64,000 nt of DNA from Brasenia schreberi (GCA_036023115.1 JAYKKT010000061.1:15273001-15337000); one strand, 5' to 3'; numbered from the stretch's first letter, positions 10,885 to 22,135 are shown. Program-made: numbers and translations. Notes: generated by a model not told the origin, from the letters alone.

Positions 10885-11640
10885 GATGAATGGAGCCCCT
10901 TTTCATGTTCTATTTCTCCCAAAAGAAAGTTATGAGAGTTGATGCATCCGTATGAAGGTGCTACTTCTCTCCATGGAGCCTATCATGTATGGGACAGAAG
11001 AGAAGGGAGTTGCATAAGGAGACTATGATTCAACGAGAAATAATGATGAAAAACCCTAACATGCATCCATCACAGACAAGATGATTAGATGTTCAAGAAA
11101 GTAGCAAGCTTCTCTCCATCAAAAGAAGAAAGGGAGATTCTCAAAAACATTATTTAAAAGAGCGACTATGATGAGAAAATAGATAAGAATTAAGAGGAGA
11201 ATTTGAACCACTACAATTGAAGGAATTGGATTACATTTATTATTATATTTCAAGAATCTTTGCCGTTGTTCATCAAATGAAGATCCAAAAGACTTAAACA
11301 CCATGAGCATTAAAAGAGCTAACTGGATTCTTACAATCTCATGAGCGACTCAAGATGCCAAAACCAGAACCGGCGGAACAAACTTTGCATGCGAGCATCC
11401 TTTGAAAGGAAAAAACATGGTTCCTTTTAAAGAATCAAAAGACATGGAAGAGGTCATGATGGAGGTGTAAGAGTTATAAATCAATTTGCAAATAAATAAT
11501 AAAGAAATAAATTCTCTACTCAAGTAAGAGAACATAAAAGAAGTAGAGGAAAACAAATCAAGGAAGGTATGGCAAATGAAATTTAGATTGTTATGCCTGC
11601 CATGAGAATGGATAATTTTCTTGAGACTGAAAAAGTAATA
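10885..11640 (+). pseudogene. Decayed copia gag with zinc-knuckle relic (B1)
   Basis: The translation across stops contains PFHVLFLPKESYES.CIRMK, a typical N-terminal copia gag block. Later come LRGEFEPLQLKELDYI...SRIFAVVHQMK (about 11190-11275) and LTGFLQSHERLK (about 11318-11355). At about 11598-11640 a CYACHENG..FS fragment looks like the remains of a CX2CX4HX4C zinc knuckle whose His and last Cys are lost. Gag would form the particle that packages element RNA. Multiple stops make this copy non-coding. Confidence 0.65.
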
Positions 11641-11699
11641 ATGAAAAGAAATTGAATTTTATGGATAATAAAAATGAAGAAAGAGGCCTCAATGATCTT

Positions 11700-11962
11700 C
11701 TATCTACTTCTCAATGATTTTGGTATCTTTTATCCAACTTCTCAAGATCTGAAGCTCATTAACTACTGTGGTAGTGGTGATATTGATGACCTAAAGAGCA
11801 CCGTCAGGTTTGTTTTCTTGATGGGCAGTTCAGCATTTACTTAGAGCTCTAAGAAACAAGTTGTTACTTTATCTACATATGTGGATGCAACTTCTTTTAC
11901 TTGTCAAGCAATTTATCTTACAAGTGTGTTGAATGAACATCATCACTTACAAAAGGATCCTT
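11700..11962 (+). pseudogene. Copia RNase H fragment (B1)
   Basis: The frame reads GIFYPTSQDLKLINYCGSGDIDDLKST..FVFLMGSSAFT, then SSKKQVVTLSTY and CQAIYLTSVLNE, matching the C-terminal RNase H domain of copia polyproteins (DDRKSTSG.VF.LG, WSSKKQ..V.LST.EAEY). The AEY part is altered and a stop interrupts the middle. It sits directly before the 3' LTR, as expected. Confidence 0.75.
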
Positions 11963-11964
11963 AT

Positions 11965-12216
11965 CTTTTGAGATTTTATGTGGAAAAGTTTATCTGGTTT
12001 TTTATTGTGTGAAAAGGATTGCCCTTAGTAAAGTTGTTTTCTTTTAAAATTTGTTAAGCAAGTGAAGGAACTTTCCCATAAAAATATATTGGTCTTTGCA
12101 AATGCTGATTCCATGAAATTAATGAGAATTTATTATTCAATCATCTTCCTCGTGTCTTCAGGTTTTGCTATTTGATTGTTATTGAACCTTGTACTTATTA
12201 TAAGAGTAAAAATATA
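11965..12216 (+). repeat. 3' LTR of copia element B1
   Basis: Contains the same GAAATTAATGAGAATTTATTATT-type block as the left LTR, and a matching GTGAAAAGGATTG near 12009. It is shorter at its 5' side than the left copy. The terminal bases are diverged. Confidence 0.6.
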
Positions 12217-13122
12217 AAAAATTCAGTATCGTAAGCAAATGAATGGCTTTCGACACATGTATCGTAGGTACACCATGCAACGACACTGGTAGGTAGTTGT
12301 ATTAGTCCAACCTCCAAGTAGCTGGGGCTAACCTGCTTAACCTATGTGCACACACAGGAGCAGTTAAACCCAAGTAAACAAGCCATATGAGAATATATCA
12401 GCTGAGTCAAGCTGAATGTGATTGTACTCCAGAAGAGAACTTGGAGCGGACGCAGGAAATTTAATTACATAGGGAGGCTGAATAGCCGAAATCAATTTAG
12501 TTTGTGGTGGTGATCTTTGAATTTCTGCGCGCAAAGGGGTCGTCGTAAGCGTTCGGAGATGCTGAGCTGCCCCTTCTGTACAGATTCTGTACAGCTAAGC
12601 GGCACCACAAGCAGCTCGCCTCGTTTAAGGCTACGTGCCTTTCTATGAAAGTAATTCATAGCACTGGAGTAGGCCTATGTATGTTGCTATGTACTGGAAA
12701 GCGAGGGCGTGATTCTGCTTTTCCACGGATATATTCATTTCTTGTGCTCTTTCTGATCAGCATAAAGAAATAAATTCCCCGTACGATATGTTTGCTTTAT
12801 TCATCAGAGTGAAACATTGAACTTCGCCCTGTTCCATTGCATCTAACTTCACAGGATGCAGAAAAAAGTGGAGCACCAAGTCCTGCTTTTAATACCTTCG
12901 TCCTTGAATGATCTGTCAATTTTCATTCTGCACAATTTTGAAAGTCGGTGGTCTAAAAGTTCGCTGCATTTCAAAACCATATTTTAAGGGAAGAAATTTA
13001 TAGTCGGAAATTCCTCCCCACAACTTGCAAAACGTGTAAATGTTTGGGAAATTATGTTGGTGACCTTGAGCAGCTCTCGCCTCATATTTTGTTCACGCAG
13101 TCGATGTGCTCTTTTTTTGGAG
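12217..13122. other. Intergenic, nothing recognised
   Basis: No coding similarity was found. A short GC-richer stretch around 12530-12640 contains a direct repeat of TTCTGTACAG (about 12575-12594) but no RNA gene that I recognise. Confidence 0.45.
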
Positions 13123-13124
13123 AT

Positions 13125-13235
13125 AAAGACGAGAAGAGAAGAGGTATGTTTTATGGTTTCCCACAACCGAATTTCCACGAGAGGATTTGTTGTTTGCTTT
13201 TCACTTATATTGTAGTTCAATGCACTACTCAATAC
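13125..13235 (-). repeat. Partial LTR of copia element D (left copy)
   Basis: Aligns with 14939-15052: both contain TATGTTTT..GGTTTC, GGATTTGTTGTTTGCTTTTC and a following A/T-rich TATA region. It joins directly to integrase sequence near 13222-13240, so the missing RT and RNase H are deleted up to the middle of the LTR. Confidence 0.6.
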
Positions 13236-13884
13236 CCTAGTTGATGTGTACTCACTAATTTCCTACTTATATTCTTTGAATGTTTCAAATGCCTCTATTT
13301 ATGTATTAAGAGATATATGTATGTATGTCTCGAGTGATCATCGATAAAGATTATAAAATATACATTTCCTCGATGTGATTTTACTCTAAAAGGAACATAT
13401 AAATCAGGGTGAATAATTTCCAATAGAGTTGTTGCCCTTATTGTTTCTATGGAAAATATTTTGCTCATTATTTTCCCTTGTATACAGGCTCCACAATTAA
13501 TAAAAGTGTTTTCTTGAATCCTTGCAATAAGTCAAAGTTTGATAACTTCTTCAACTTTTTCAGACATATACCCTAGGCATTTACGAACACATTCACATCA
13601 ATATTAAAGACACAATCAATATAAATATAAGAATCTTCACTTTCAATAATATTCAGTTTGAATAATCTATGTTCTATATCAAACTCACAAGAGAAAACTA
13701 CTCTCTCATGCTTGCCCACAATCACTTTTCAAGGAACCCTAAAGCCTTTTTTAACCAAGGCAGGGACCGAAACCTGATTGTGCCTTATAGTTGTTACAAT
13801 CAATACATCAGTCACTGCAACTGGTGTGCCTTCTACATAAATTCTAAAGGACTCAATTCTTTTAGGTCCATTGCCCTTTCCTTG
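13222..13884 (-). pseudogene. Copia protease/pre-integrase/integrase remnant (D)
   Basis: The minus-strand sequence parallels 41700-42440 of the plus-strand copia element. Matching points are the GGCAATGGA.CTAAA block, the CTTTAGAAT.T.TGTA block, the IDC.FN.DVNV block, the LKKL.KLSN block and the integrase core FIIFID.(Y/H)SR.TY. It stops just after the VLRSD-equivalent position. About 70 bp of the protease linker is missing near 13860 relative to the other copy. Stops and frameshifts show that it is dead. Confidence 0.75.
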
Positions 13885-14309
13885 CTCTTCTCTCTTTCTC
13901 TCTCAACTCTCGTCCCCTCTCCTCTACTCTTCTCTCTTTCTTTCTCTCCCTCTTTCCCATTGTTATTTTTTCTCTCTCCTCAAGTGGTTTTTGAAAACAA
14001 TGGTCAAAAACTATAGTTTTTTAAAACATCGATCAGAAACCGTGGTTTTTGAAAACAATGGTTAGAAACCACGGTTTTCATAAACTACAGCGGTTTCAGA
14101 AAATCGCCTCAGCTAGTGGACTGAAAAGTTTGTTCTGCCCCTGATAGGTTTTGAATAATACAGTATGTTACGAGGTAAAATTACTAAAATATTAAGATAT
14201 TTTTGAGTAAAAAGATGACTTTACCCTTAAATGGGTAAAAGGACATCTTTGCCCTCTAACTGTTTATAAAATTACGCAATACTGACTTGTTGAATTAAGA
14301 GGGAAGGGA

Positions 14310-14757
14310 AGGTTAGAGGCCTTTCTCCGACTGACGACTTCTTGGCATTTTTAGCCTTCCCTGGCCAAAGGCCTCTTGTTGTTTGGCCTTCCTTCGGCCG
14401 ATGGCCTCCTTGTGTTTTTCTACTCTCTCTTGGTGACGCCTCTGGCCATTTGGCCTTCTCTCATTTTCAGCCTCTTGCCCGATGCCTTTGGTTGTTTTAC
14501 CTTTTAGCGTTTTCAACCTTCTAGCTGACGCCTCCGGCTATTTAGGCTTCTGGCATTTTCAGCTTTCTTGTCGATGCCTCTGGCAGTTTGGGTTTCTTAC
14601 GTTTTGAGCCTTATGGCCAATGCCTCTCGCCGTTTGAGCTTGCATTTTCAACCTTCTAATCGATGCTTCTGGCCATTTGGCCTTTTGGTGTTTTCAGCCT
14701 TCTCGCCGATGCCTTTGATTGTTTGGGCTTAAGGCATTTTCAGCCTTCTGGTTGATT
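14310..14757 (-). repeat. GC-richer tandem array, about nine 44-46-bp units, copia leader
   Basis: An imperfect unit of the form GCCGATGCCTCTGGCCGTTT followed by GGCCTTCTGGCATTTTCAGC recurs about every 45 bp; the (G/C)GATGCC core occurs near 14400, 14435, 14479, 14525, 14572, 14618, 14661 and 14707. The complement of this array appears in the leader of the other copia element at 39640-39885. It lies between the PBS and gag position and shows no long reading frame with family similarity. Confidence 0.75.
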
Positions 14758-14922
14758 CTCCCTTTTTTCTTGTTGCCATCAATCTCAAGTCACCGTTGGT
14801 GGTTTCAGACATATGACCTTTTTTTTGGTCAGCCAAGGGAGTTCACTCTTCTTTTTTCCTTTTTTTGTTTATACCGTTTTTACAAAAAACACTAATAGCA
14901 TACTTCTGTTTGCATATAGCGA

Positions 14923-14935
14923 GGCTTTGATACCA
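14923..14935 (-). other. PBS of copia element D, initiator-tRNA type
   Basis: On the minus strand this reads TGGTATCAAAGCC, one base from the initiator methionine tRNA primer site TGGTATCAGAGCC. The LTR end, ...ACAACA, lies one base away. This fixes the minus orientation of the element. Confidence 0.8.
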
Positions 14936-14936
14936 G

Positions 14937-15300
14937 TGTTGTGACCTTCAAGAAAATGTATGTTTTCCGGTTTCACACAATCCTATTTTCTACATAGGAT
15001 TTGTTGTTTGCTTTTCACTTGTATTTATAGTTAAGTGCATTGAGCAGCACGACTCCATCCTCCCGGATTCATTCGCTGGGTTTTTGTTGGGAGTCCTTAT
15101 ATTTTGGTTACTGTAATTATCTCACTAAAAGAGGCTAGGAGGTGGGTCTAACCGTTTTTCATCGATGAGCAGCCAGAAGTACGAACTTTATGTAATATTA
15201 GCCTCCCACACGGTTCTGACATTGGCCTGTAATTAAATTCGCTCAGAAAACATAGCGGCTTTTGGCTAACGTAAAAGGTCAACTTCACCAATGTACTCGA
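14937..15300 (-). repeat. 5' LTR of copia element D (right copy)
   Basis: On the minus strand the LTR ends GGTCACAACA at 14937, next to the PBS. It has a TATA box CTATAAATA at about 15022-15031. The segment around the TATA box and downstream to the end parallels 44890-45100, the 3' LTR of the plus-strand copia element. The outer (U3) border is uncertain. Confidence 0.6.
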
Positions 15301-15520
15301 AGTTCTACCGATAACTCTTTAATCTGATAGAGGACATTTATTAATCCTTTATATCGGCATTTTCTTGATCATTACCCTTCTCTTCGAAGGGAGTGGTATA
15401 CAAACCATTTAGTTGATCTGAAGGAATTTAAGCGTCGGTATTGAAATTTAATGTAATTATAATCTGCAGTAAAAGTTGCCTGATAATTTTATCTCCCCTC
15501 ACAAAAAACGTCTCCAAGAA

Positions 15521-15630
15521 GCACTCAGACCATTAGCTCACGTTTACGACTCTCGATTCACAGATGCAGGTAGTGAGTTCGATTCCTGAGGTGCGATGCT
15601 GGCTTTGGCCTCCCCGTTGTAAGAAAAAAA
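15521..15630 (+). mobile_element. tRNA-derived SINE
   Basis: A pol III promoter is present: an A-box-like TAGCTCACGTTT near 15534-15545 and a perfect B box GTTCGATTC at 15577-15585. The ends GCACTCA (15521-15527) and TGAGGTGC (15587-15594) can pair like an acceptor stem. A non-tRNA 3' part with GGCTTTGGCCTCCC ends in an A-rich tail near 15622-15629. The anticodon arm does not fold well, so it is a SINE rather than a tRNA gene. No clear target-site duplication was seen. Confidence 0.55.
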
Positions 15631-17259
15631 GCCATATACGAAGAGCAATGGATGATATGAGATAATAAATCAAAGTCTCGATGATAAAAATTCCCTCTGA
15701 TGGTATTATATTTTTCTGTTGTTGAGGAGATGATAAATCTCGGAACTTGAGCAGGGTTGAAAAAGACAGACATAATCCTATTCGGCAGGAAAAATATGAC
15801 TAACATCATCTCTCTTTTTCTTTTACTTAATCAACAACCTCATACTTATGAAGGCAAATAATCTTCAGAAATAAAAAAAGTCATACAATTGAAATCGATT
15901 CGAGCATAGCTTGTCCATCCGTCAGGAATATAAACTTCTATCTCTGGGTATTTTGTAACCAACATGCTCTTCCAAGGTGGTGATTGAAGTGCAGAACATC
16001 CAACTAACACGTTTTAGAAAGGCCATTATGATGATGGAGTGCATCAACATGACATAGAGTTCAATTAATTGTTCAATATTGCCAAACCTTGGTTACGAAA
16101 ATTTCCAACAAGCTAATGACTGGTCGCCATTGAAGAAACCAAGTATGTAAACGGATGGACTGGAATCACAGTTTGATGCCGTTAATGCCGAACACCGAAG
16201 GTGTTCTCCACGAGCGACAACAGATACACAGTGAAAGTTAAGAATTGAGGTAAAATGAGTGAAAGAGCGACAACAGATTCTAACACCATGTGGAAAGACA
16301 TTATAGGGAATTTAATTTCAAAAGCGAAAAAAGAACAAATTTTCTAGGATTTTTAATCCGTTGGAGCATACTTTTTATTTTTCTGCTTCCTGGATATTGG
16401 CAACCTTATTGTTAGGCTTACTGACAACTCTAATTCCCGATAATCAGTCAAAGTGATCATGGAAAAAGGCCATAAAAAGGTAAATAGTAAGCAAAGGAAG
16501 CATGCCTTTCTCAGTGGATGTGACAAAAACTATCAAGTTTTTAAAATTTAAATAATTCAATAATTAATATTCAAAAATTTGTTATTCAATTTATATTTTT
16601 CGTAACTAAATATCACCTTTTTGGTAAGTATTCTTGTGACTTCCAAAATGAAGGCTCTTGAGCTGACCTTACTAGATACTTAAATTTCTACATATTTCTT
16701 CTTGTTTGATATTGGACAAAGTGCTAGGACAGTGCTCATATGCATTGTCTTTACACATTGTGTTCGAACATGAAACAGTAAAATGAGAAAAGAACATTTG
16801 AACTACGCATAAAATCAAAAGAAAAGGGCTTCAACTTAATGTAATGAAGACATTGTACAAATGCAAACTCCATATTATGCTGGAGCAAATAATATACGAG
16901 TCAAAACTGATACGTGGGTCAATGTTAGAATAAGATAGGAGAACCTATGGAGAAATCACACAGAATTAATGCTGGTAGACCAGCTAGCTGGAGAAAGTTC
17001 TAATAGTGTTCGGAATTTATGAAAAATCTGATAATATGTTTATGGAATTAAAAACTATTTGATACAAATTCGGGTGCAGTAGTCAATATGGCTGCACCTG
17101 GAACTGAAGAAGGCTCACATTTCTTTTGTTTTATATAATTGTAATAATATATAACTTCCAAATTTTCATATTGTATCACTGTGTCCAACATGTCACTTAT
17201 CCTGTTTTTGGCAATATTTTGAAGGAACAATCTTAAATATAAAAGATGGAAAAATTGGT
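15631..17259. other. Intergenic, nothing recognised
   Basis: AT-rich sequence with no long open frames and no recognised repeat family. Confidence 0.5.
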
Positions 17260-17560
17260 AGGGATGTTACATGTAAAATTAATGCAAGATGATTAAATAT
17301 TATAACAAGAATTAGACTTCCTATATTATATTGTTTTGAGTATTGGGCAATTAATCATCAACATGTATAAAAGAAATTAGTGATAAAAATAAAAATAGAT
17401 GTGTACCAATAAAAGAAAAGACCGTATATGTAATGAGGTTATTAGAAACAAATCAAGAATGATACCAATAGATAATAAAATGATAAAAAATCGCTTGAGA
17501 TGATTTAAATATGTGAAAAGGCAAAAATGAAGCCTTAGTAATAAGGCGTAAGAAACTAGA
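17260..17560 (+). pseudogene. RTE-type LINE 3' fragment
   Basis: The translation gives RLPILYCFEYWAI..QHV, then DRICNEVIRNKSRMIPIDNKM.KNRLR.F.YVKR. This matches the region after the reverse transcriptase in plant RTE elements (RPAMLYG.ECWAV; DRI.NE.IR...GV.PIE.K..E..LRWFGH..RR). It is a strongly decayed copy with stops, and no 3' tail remains. Confidence 0.65.
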
Positions 17561-17921
17561 CGACACATGATATCCCTTCTGGCACATGATCAACCTTATA
17601 GAAACAAAGAATCAACATGCATGATTCTAGCTCCCGCATCAGTTGATAGGTCAAAATAAAAAAGTTTTCTTATGCTTTGCTGCCAGAGAACATGCACAGT
17701 TTTTCCAAGCCAAGTAACTTCTTCCGCATTTTACCATTTAAAAGCCCATCAACATGCATGAATTTGATGCTTCAGCCTGAGGTAGCTATCTAATTGTCTG
17801 AATACAGTTCTCCTGCGGCTGAGAAATACAAGAAATGAAAGATGTTTTCTAGCTTATGCATGGACCACATTATATTTACCACATAGAGCACCCTCTGCCT
17901 CAGATTTTATTATATTTCTTT

Positions 17922-18020
<99 letters not shown>

Positions 18021-18239
18021 CACTAACATCTAGGCCCTATTAGACTATGCATGCATTGACATTAGGACATCGGGACCAACAAGGGACCACAACTGAATTG
18101 ACCAATGACTTTTTCTTGACAGCGAGTTTAATATAGAAAGGTGATGTGATTAGGCTTAGTAAAGAACGGATCCAACGAACCTGAAACCAAAAGCTATCTA
18201 TCATCCCCGATGCATCCCTTATATATGACCAGTCTAGCT
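17561..18239. other. Intergenic with long microsatellite
   Basis: No coding sequence. It holds the (AT)47 tract described separately. Confidence 0.5.
17925..18019. repeat. (AT)47 microsatellite
   Basis: An uninterrupted run of AT dinucleotides about 95 bp long. Its length makes it likely to be polymorphic, and assembly length may be unreliable here. Confidence 0.95.
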
Positions 18240-18650
18240 AGAACCGGACCGAAAATGATTTTGTAAGTGAACCGATTCAATCCCTTTTCACTGTCGTTAT
18301 AAAGTACTGCAAATAAGTTTTTGGAAATTTTGATATTTATGAATTCCTGTAAGTTTTTGAAATTGTGGATTCACTTCAAACAATACTCAGTTTTGGATTC
18401 AGAAGCCAATTTTGTCCAGAAACTGATTCCGCACACACTGTCGATGACACGCCTGTCATGATGTTTGGATCAAGCATAGGGGTCCACATTACCATGCATT
18501 ATATGCATGGCTGTGGGTGCTCCACGTTAGTTGGTGGGCATCTTTCCAACTTTATATACATTGTGGTGTGTGCGGATTTTAAAGCATCGGATGCCTCCTG
18601 TTCAGACCAGATTCCGTAACCAGTACAGGTTCTGAGCTAGGGTAAGCAAC
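18240..18650. mobile_element. Degenerate MITE-like sequence of the AACCGG/GATTC group
   Basis: GAACCGGACCG near 18241, GTGAACCGATTC near 18268, and GATTCAGAAGCC, GAAACTGATTCCG and CAGATTCCGTAACC downstream flank an AT-rich centre. It ends near TAGGGTAAGCAACC at about 18638-18651, which resembles the start of the element at 4624 (TAGGTTAAGCAACC). It is weak and without clear terminal repeats. Confidence 0.25.
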
Positions 18651-19673
18651 CATTATTATGATTAATTTGGTGTGGAAGCGATCTGGTTTGATTGATCCTC
18701 TGTATACTTTCATTTACAGAGCTGTATATAGCATTTTTTCTTGCTCTGGAGGTGAGCTACTTCAATAACTTTCGGAATCTGTCAGCTAGAAGTCGCTGCC
18801 AAAAAGCAACGCATGTTTGCATTTTGAACACGTAAAAACTTTTAATCTTAATCCATGTTTTCTTGCTTGATGGTATCTTTGTTCGTTATTCTATACCATA
18901 TTTATCACTAATTCAGACAATGGTGCGCTTCTATATGAAAGTGAACCTGTGAAATGGCAGTAGAAAAGTCCCTCTTTCTCGCACACGCATAGCCTGTAGT
19001 TCCAAATCTCTAATGCATCACAACGGCCATTTATTAATGAAGTCCCTTAACTGTCTGCTTTCTGTGATATTTTTCGCAGTCGAGTGCTTCCAAGCACATT
19101 GTAAACGATACCCGTGCCATGGAAGCAAGGATGATTGTGGATGACGGTAGTGCCATTACCGAGACGGTGCTAATCCGGGGGCTGACCTTGAGTCAGAGTT
19201 GGTAATGCTTCATGACCTGGCTGTAAATGGTGGTGGTGAACATCAAAAGCGGTCTGTCCCTAAAAGAAGAAGGTCAAGGTCCGGAAGCTATTGGGAGGTG
19301 TTCAACTCCGATGTCCTGGAAAACATCATATAGAACTTGGAGGTCTCCCTTGAAGCCATGAGAGCGCTAGAAGGAGTTCAACTCAAATGTTCCTCCAAAA
19401 ATGTTTTGGTTTCATATTGTTATTTAGAAATTTTTTGTTCTTATGTATCTTGATGAGTAGAAATAAAAGCCACAATTATGCTTGCACTTCACTATGATTA
19501 TTTTTAACATATTTATAGTTAAAATTCCTCATTACCCCATTAATGCATCCCTATATAATGTATGGTAATCACATTTTGTAACATAAATGCGCAGCATTAT
19601 AAAGAGAGTTCTCCTCACGTACTTGGTTATGACAATAGATATGAAATTTTATTTTGAAGTCTATGTAGAGAAT
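18651..19673. other. Intergenic with a possible decayed exon
   Basis: A splice-acceptor-like TTTTTCGCAG ends at about 19080. Downstream, two overlapping frames look codon-like: one contains MEARMIVDDGSAITETVLIRG, the other (about 19151-19335) runs to a basic KRSVPKRRRSRSGSYWEVF stretch and a stop. A frameshift between them suggests a dead exon. I do not recognise a family. Confidence 0.25.
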
Positions 19674-21034
19674 TGAAATAATTTTCACAAACTACGTCGT
19701 GCGCGAGCATTACATTAGTTTTACTTAAACTAACAAAAATTGTTTCTAACTTTAATAGCGATTGTATGTAAGTGAGCTCTTTTCGACTTAGGCCTTCTTG
19801 AACCGACGCTCAAGGGTCAACCTAAACGCTTTGAGGATTGTTTTGGATCAAATGTATTTTTAAAATCCACTTTCAAATCCAAATGACTTAACCAAATTCG
19901 TAAACCTAGGTCTTTAAAGGAAATATTTCAAAGTTCTCAAAAATAGAAATTAGTTCTATTTTTAGAGACGTATGTCAAGATTTTTCTCGATAGCTTCTCA
20001 ATGTCCAAAAATCATGAAAATTTTATAGGCAAAAGAGGTTGATATGAAGATTCAGGAACTATTTTTATTCTAATTTTTGAATGTGCATAAATAAATCAGA
20101 CATTGACCAATGCTCAAACATTTAGGATAGTTTTGTGATAGAAATACATAGGTCTAAAAAAATATTTTTATCTTGGTGCACAGACCTCCGATCTTTATGA
20201 ACTTAGTCTTGTTGGGAAGCTATGAATATCAGTTTTCCAATGAGATCAGTTTCAATAAAATTTGTTTACTGCACACATATTGGATGATAACCCAAGCTCT
20301 ATTGTAGTTAACAAGGGTTTCACATGTTTTGTTTCGATTTTAACGATCTATTCTGATTTTATTTACTACATTACCCTAAAATTCTTGAAAATTTTATTAG
20401 AAGTGGGCTTGTGTGTACATTAAGTGTGTAAGGTTTCAGAGTATTCAAAGTAGAGAACAAGGAATTAAAAATAAAAAATCAGACAAATATAGGATGTAGA
20501 AAACAGATTTTTGGGTTTACAACATACATGAATGTATTTCGTCCGAAATTGAAAGACAAATCACAACAATTTCAATGTAAATGATTGAAGAAAATGAAGA
20601 AAAGTATAATTATAGGTTAAGAATAAAGGGGATTATGATATATAAGAGTCTATAATGTATATTGGGGTAGGAGAAGCTGAAAATCAAATACATAGTAAGC
20701 ATCTAATCAAACAAAATTGGGCAGTATAACATCTAGCTATTACATCAATAAATAGAGTGAGCTGCTCCTTAATTACATGCCTTTCTTAATTGAATGAAAG
20801 TAGGGAATAAATGAGATTTAAAGAGAGGGAGAATCAATCTTGATTGAGAAGTTTCTTGGCGAATTGATGAAGTCGGCCAAGAGGGGGGGCGGCTCCCCCA
20901 ATTTCCCTCTTCTTCTTCCTCTCTCTCTCTCCTTCTCTCTCTTTCTCTCTTTCTTTCTCTCTCTTTCTCTGCTCACTTGGCTGCAACCTTTCCTCTCTCT
21001 CTTCACTCCCTTCAATGCCTTGAACCCAACCCCA

Positions 21035-21065
21035 AGGCCCCCATTTATAGATTTCAAGGGGGCCT
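21035..21065 (+). promoter_or_regulatory. Putative LTR TATA box inside an inverted repeat (A1)
   Basis: AGGCCCCC at 21035-21042 and GGGGGCCT at 21058-21065 are perfect 8-bp inverted repeats. The TATA-like ATTTATAG lies between them. Confidence 0.5.
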
Positions 21066-21140
21066 CTAGGGCCTTCCACGAGCTCAACTTACCCTAGCCC
21101 GTCCCTTGCTTGATCTTGGTGGCTTGCCATAAGACGAGTC

Positions 21141-21239
21141 TTGACTTGGGTGTAGTTTTCATTTGTTCTTTAAACTTGAGACTTGAATCATTGACTTGGG
21201 TGTAGTCTTCATTTGTTCTTTGAACTTGAGACTTGAATC
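21141..21239 (+). repeat. 50-bp tandem duplication inside LTR A1
   Basis: Two copies, at 21141-21190 and 21191-21239, begin TTGACTTGGGTGTAGT and end GAGACTTGAATC. They differ at two or three positions. Confidence 0.85.
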
Positions 21240-22135
21240 CACTTGGGCTTGAGTTTGCTTCTTCTGGCTCATGTTTAGGATCGACTTAAATTTTTAACTC
21301 AAGATGACCCTGCTTTGAGGCTTGATTTGGATGATTCGTTCGATCCTAACTTGAGGAATCATGTTTTACTTGATTATCTTTTCATTTAAGATTTATGGTT
21401 TCAAATATTTTCTTTTTAATTATTTAAAATAATTTCATTTTAGATATATTTGAAAACATCGAGTTTTAAAAAAATCCTCAGATATTTCTTTTTGGAAAAC
21501 AATTGAGTCATATTCCTAAAGTTTATTTGTGTGGGTGACCTGTTTTTGCTTTATGAGTTAGTCTTTACTGTTTCAACCATTTTAACCATTTGTTGGGTGT
21601 AGGGTGTCGGATCACTTTAATCCTTTTGATGAGTGCAAGGTCTCAAACCACTTTAACCCTTGGGTGTAGGGTCTTGGAGTAATGCTATCCTCAATCGAGC
21701 AAATTTTTGAGGTATGGTTTGGATCGATTTGATTTTGAATTTCAAAGGCTTTTGTAATTTTGTAATTTTGACACTTTGCAAACATTTGGTGGGTTTAGTT
21801 CCCAATATTTCATTGTCACCTATTTTTTTATAAAAAATGATTTGAAATTATCCTTTCTTTAAAGGCAATCATTTGAAAAAGTAGAGTCCTGCTCATTTGG
21901 TCTTGAGGGCAAAGTAATCACTTTTTTGAACTTTTTATGAAAATTAGATTTTTTTTGAGAGAGATGAAATATAACCTTATTTTAAGGTTGCTACAAAATT
22001 TTGACACAAAAATGAGTTTGTTTAAGGTGTCTTTATTTGAAAAACCCTTAAAAGACCTAAAAATGCAATTTTTCTTGAAAAAGGCAGAAATTATAAAATA
22101 TCAAAATTTTTTGTGAAAAATTTTGGGTGTTTACA

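Larger units (their letters stand above)
10555..12216 (+). mobile_element. Internally deleted Ty1/copia element with two LTRs (B1)
   Basis: The order is LTR (about 10555-10852), a degenerate PBS, a decayed gag, a large deletion, an RNase H fragment, and a second LTR (about 11965-12216). The two LTRs share the block AAATTAAT.AGAATTTATTATT and the following GATTTTGTTATTT...TTATTG. The same block recurs in the LTR at 35700-36036, so these belong to one family. The gag and RNase H wording resembles Tork-type copia elements; that lineage is an inference. The protease, integrase and RT regions are missing. No target-site duplication was identified. Confidence 0.75.
13123..15300 (-). mobile_element. 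Rearranged minus-strand Ty1/copia element (D)
   Basis: Read on the minus strand the order is LTR (about 15300-14937), PBS (14935-14923), a tandem-repeat leader (14757-14310), an inverted leader piece (14297-13885), protease/pre-integrase/integrase remnants (13884-13222), and an LTR fragment (about 13235-13125). The coding part matches the plus-strand copia element at 39355-45100 almost block for block. Gag, RT and RNase H are deleted. The segment 13885-14297 matches 39888-40230 in the same plus-strand orientation although the rest of the element is opposite, so it has been inverted within the element. Confidence 0.7.
19674..22135 (+). repeat. Long LTR of family A (copy A1)
   Basis: It is homologous to 52710-55340 at its 5' end (GTCGT..GCGAGC, CCTTCTT.AACCGA.GCTCAAGGGTCAA) and to 37590-39354 in its middle (CCAAAAATCAT.AAAATTTTAT, GAACTT.G.CTTGTTGG.AAGCTATG). 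It starts TGAAA and ends GTGTTTACA, consistent with TG...CA termini. It contains a CT-rich tract at 20906-20970, a TATA box ATTTATAG at 21043-21050, and a 50-bp tandem duplication at 21141-21239. Flanking bases show no matching 5-bp duplication, so it may be one end of a larger element. At 2.4 kb it is long for an LTR. Confidence 0.65.

Noticed and set aside
13669..14065. 115-codon plus-strand frame with Ser/Leu/Pro-rich tail
   Set aside because: Runs from antisense copia sequence into a CT-rich leader segment; no coding evidence.
15521..15594. Possible functional tRNA gene
   Set aside because: B box and acceptor-like ends exist but the A box is poor and the anticodon arm does not fold; the attached A-tailed body marks it as a SINE.
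20818..21097. Overlapping open frames on both strands, rich in Arg/Glu or Ser/Leu
   Set aside because: Produced by the CT-rich tract and promoter part of LTR A1; low-complexity translation.
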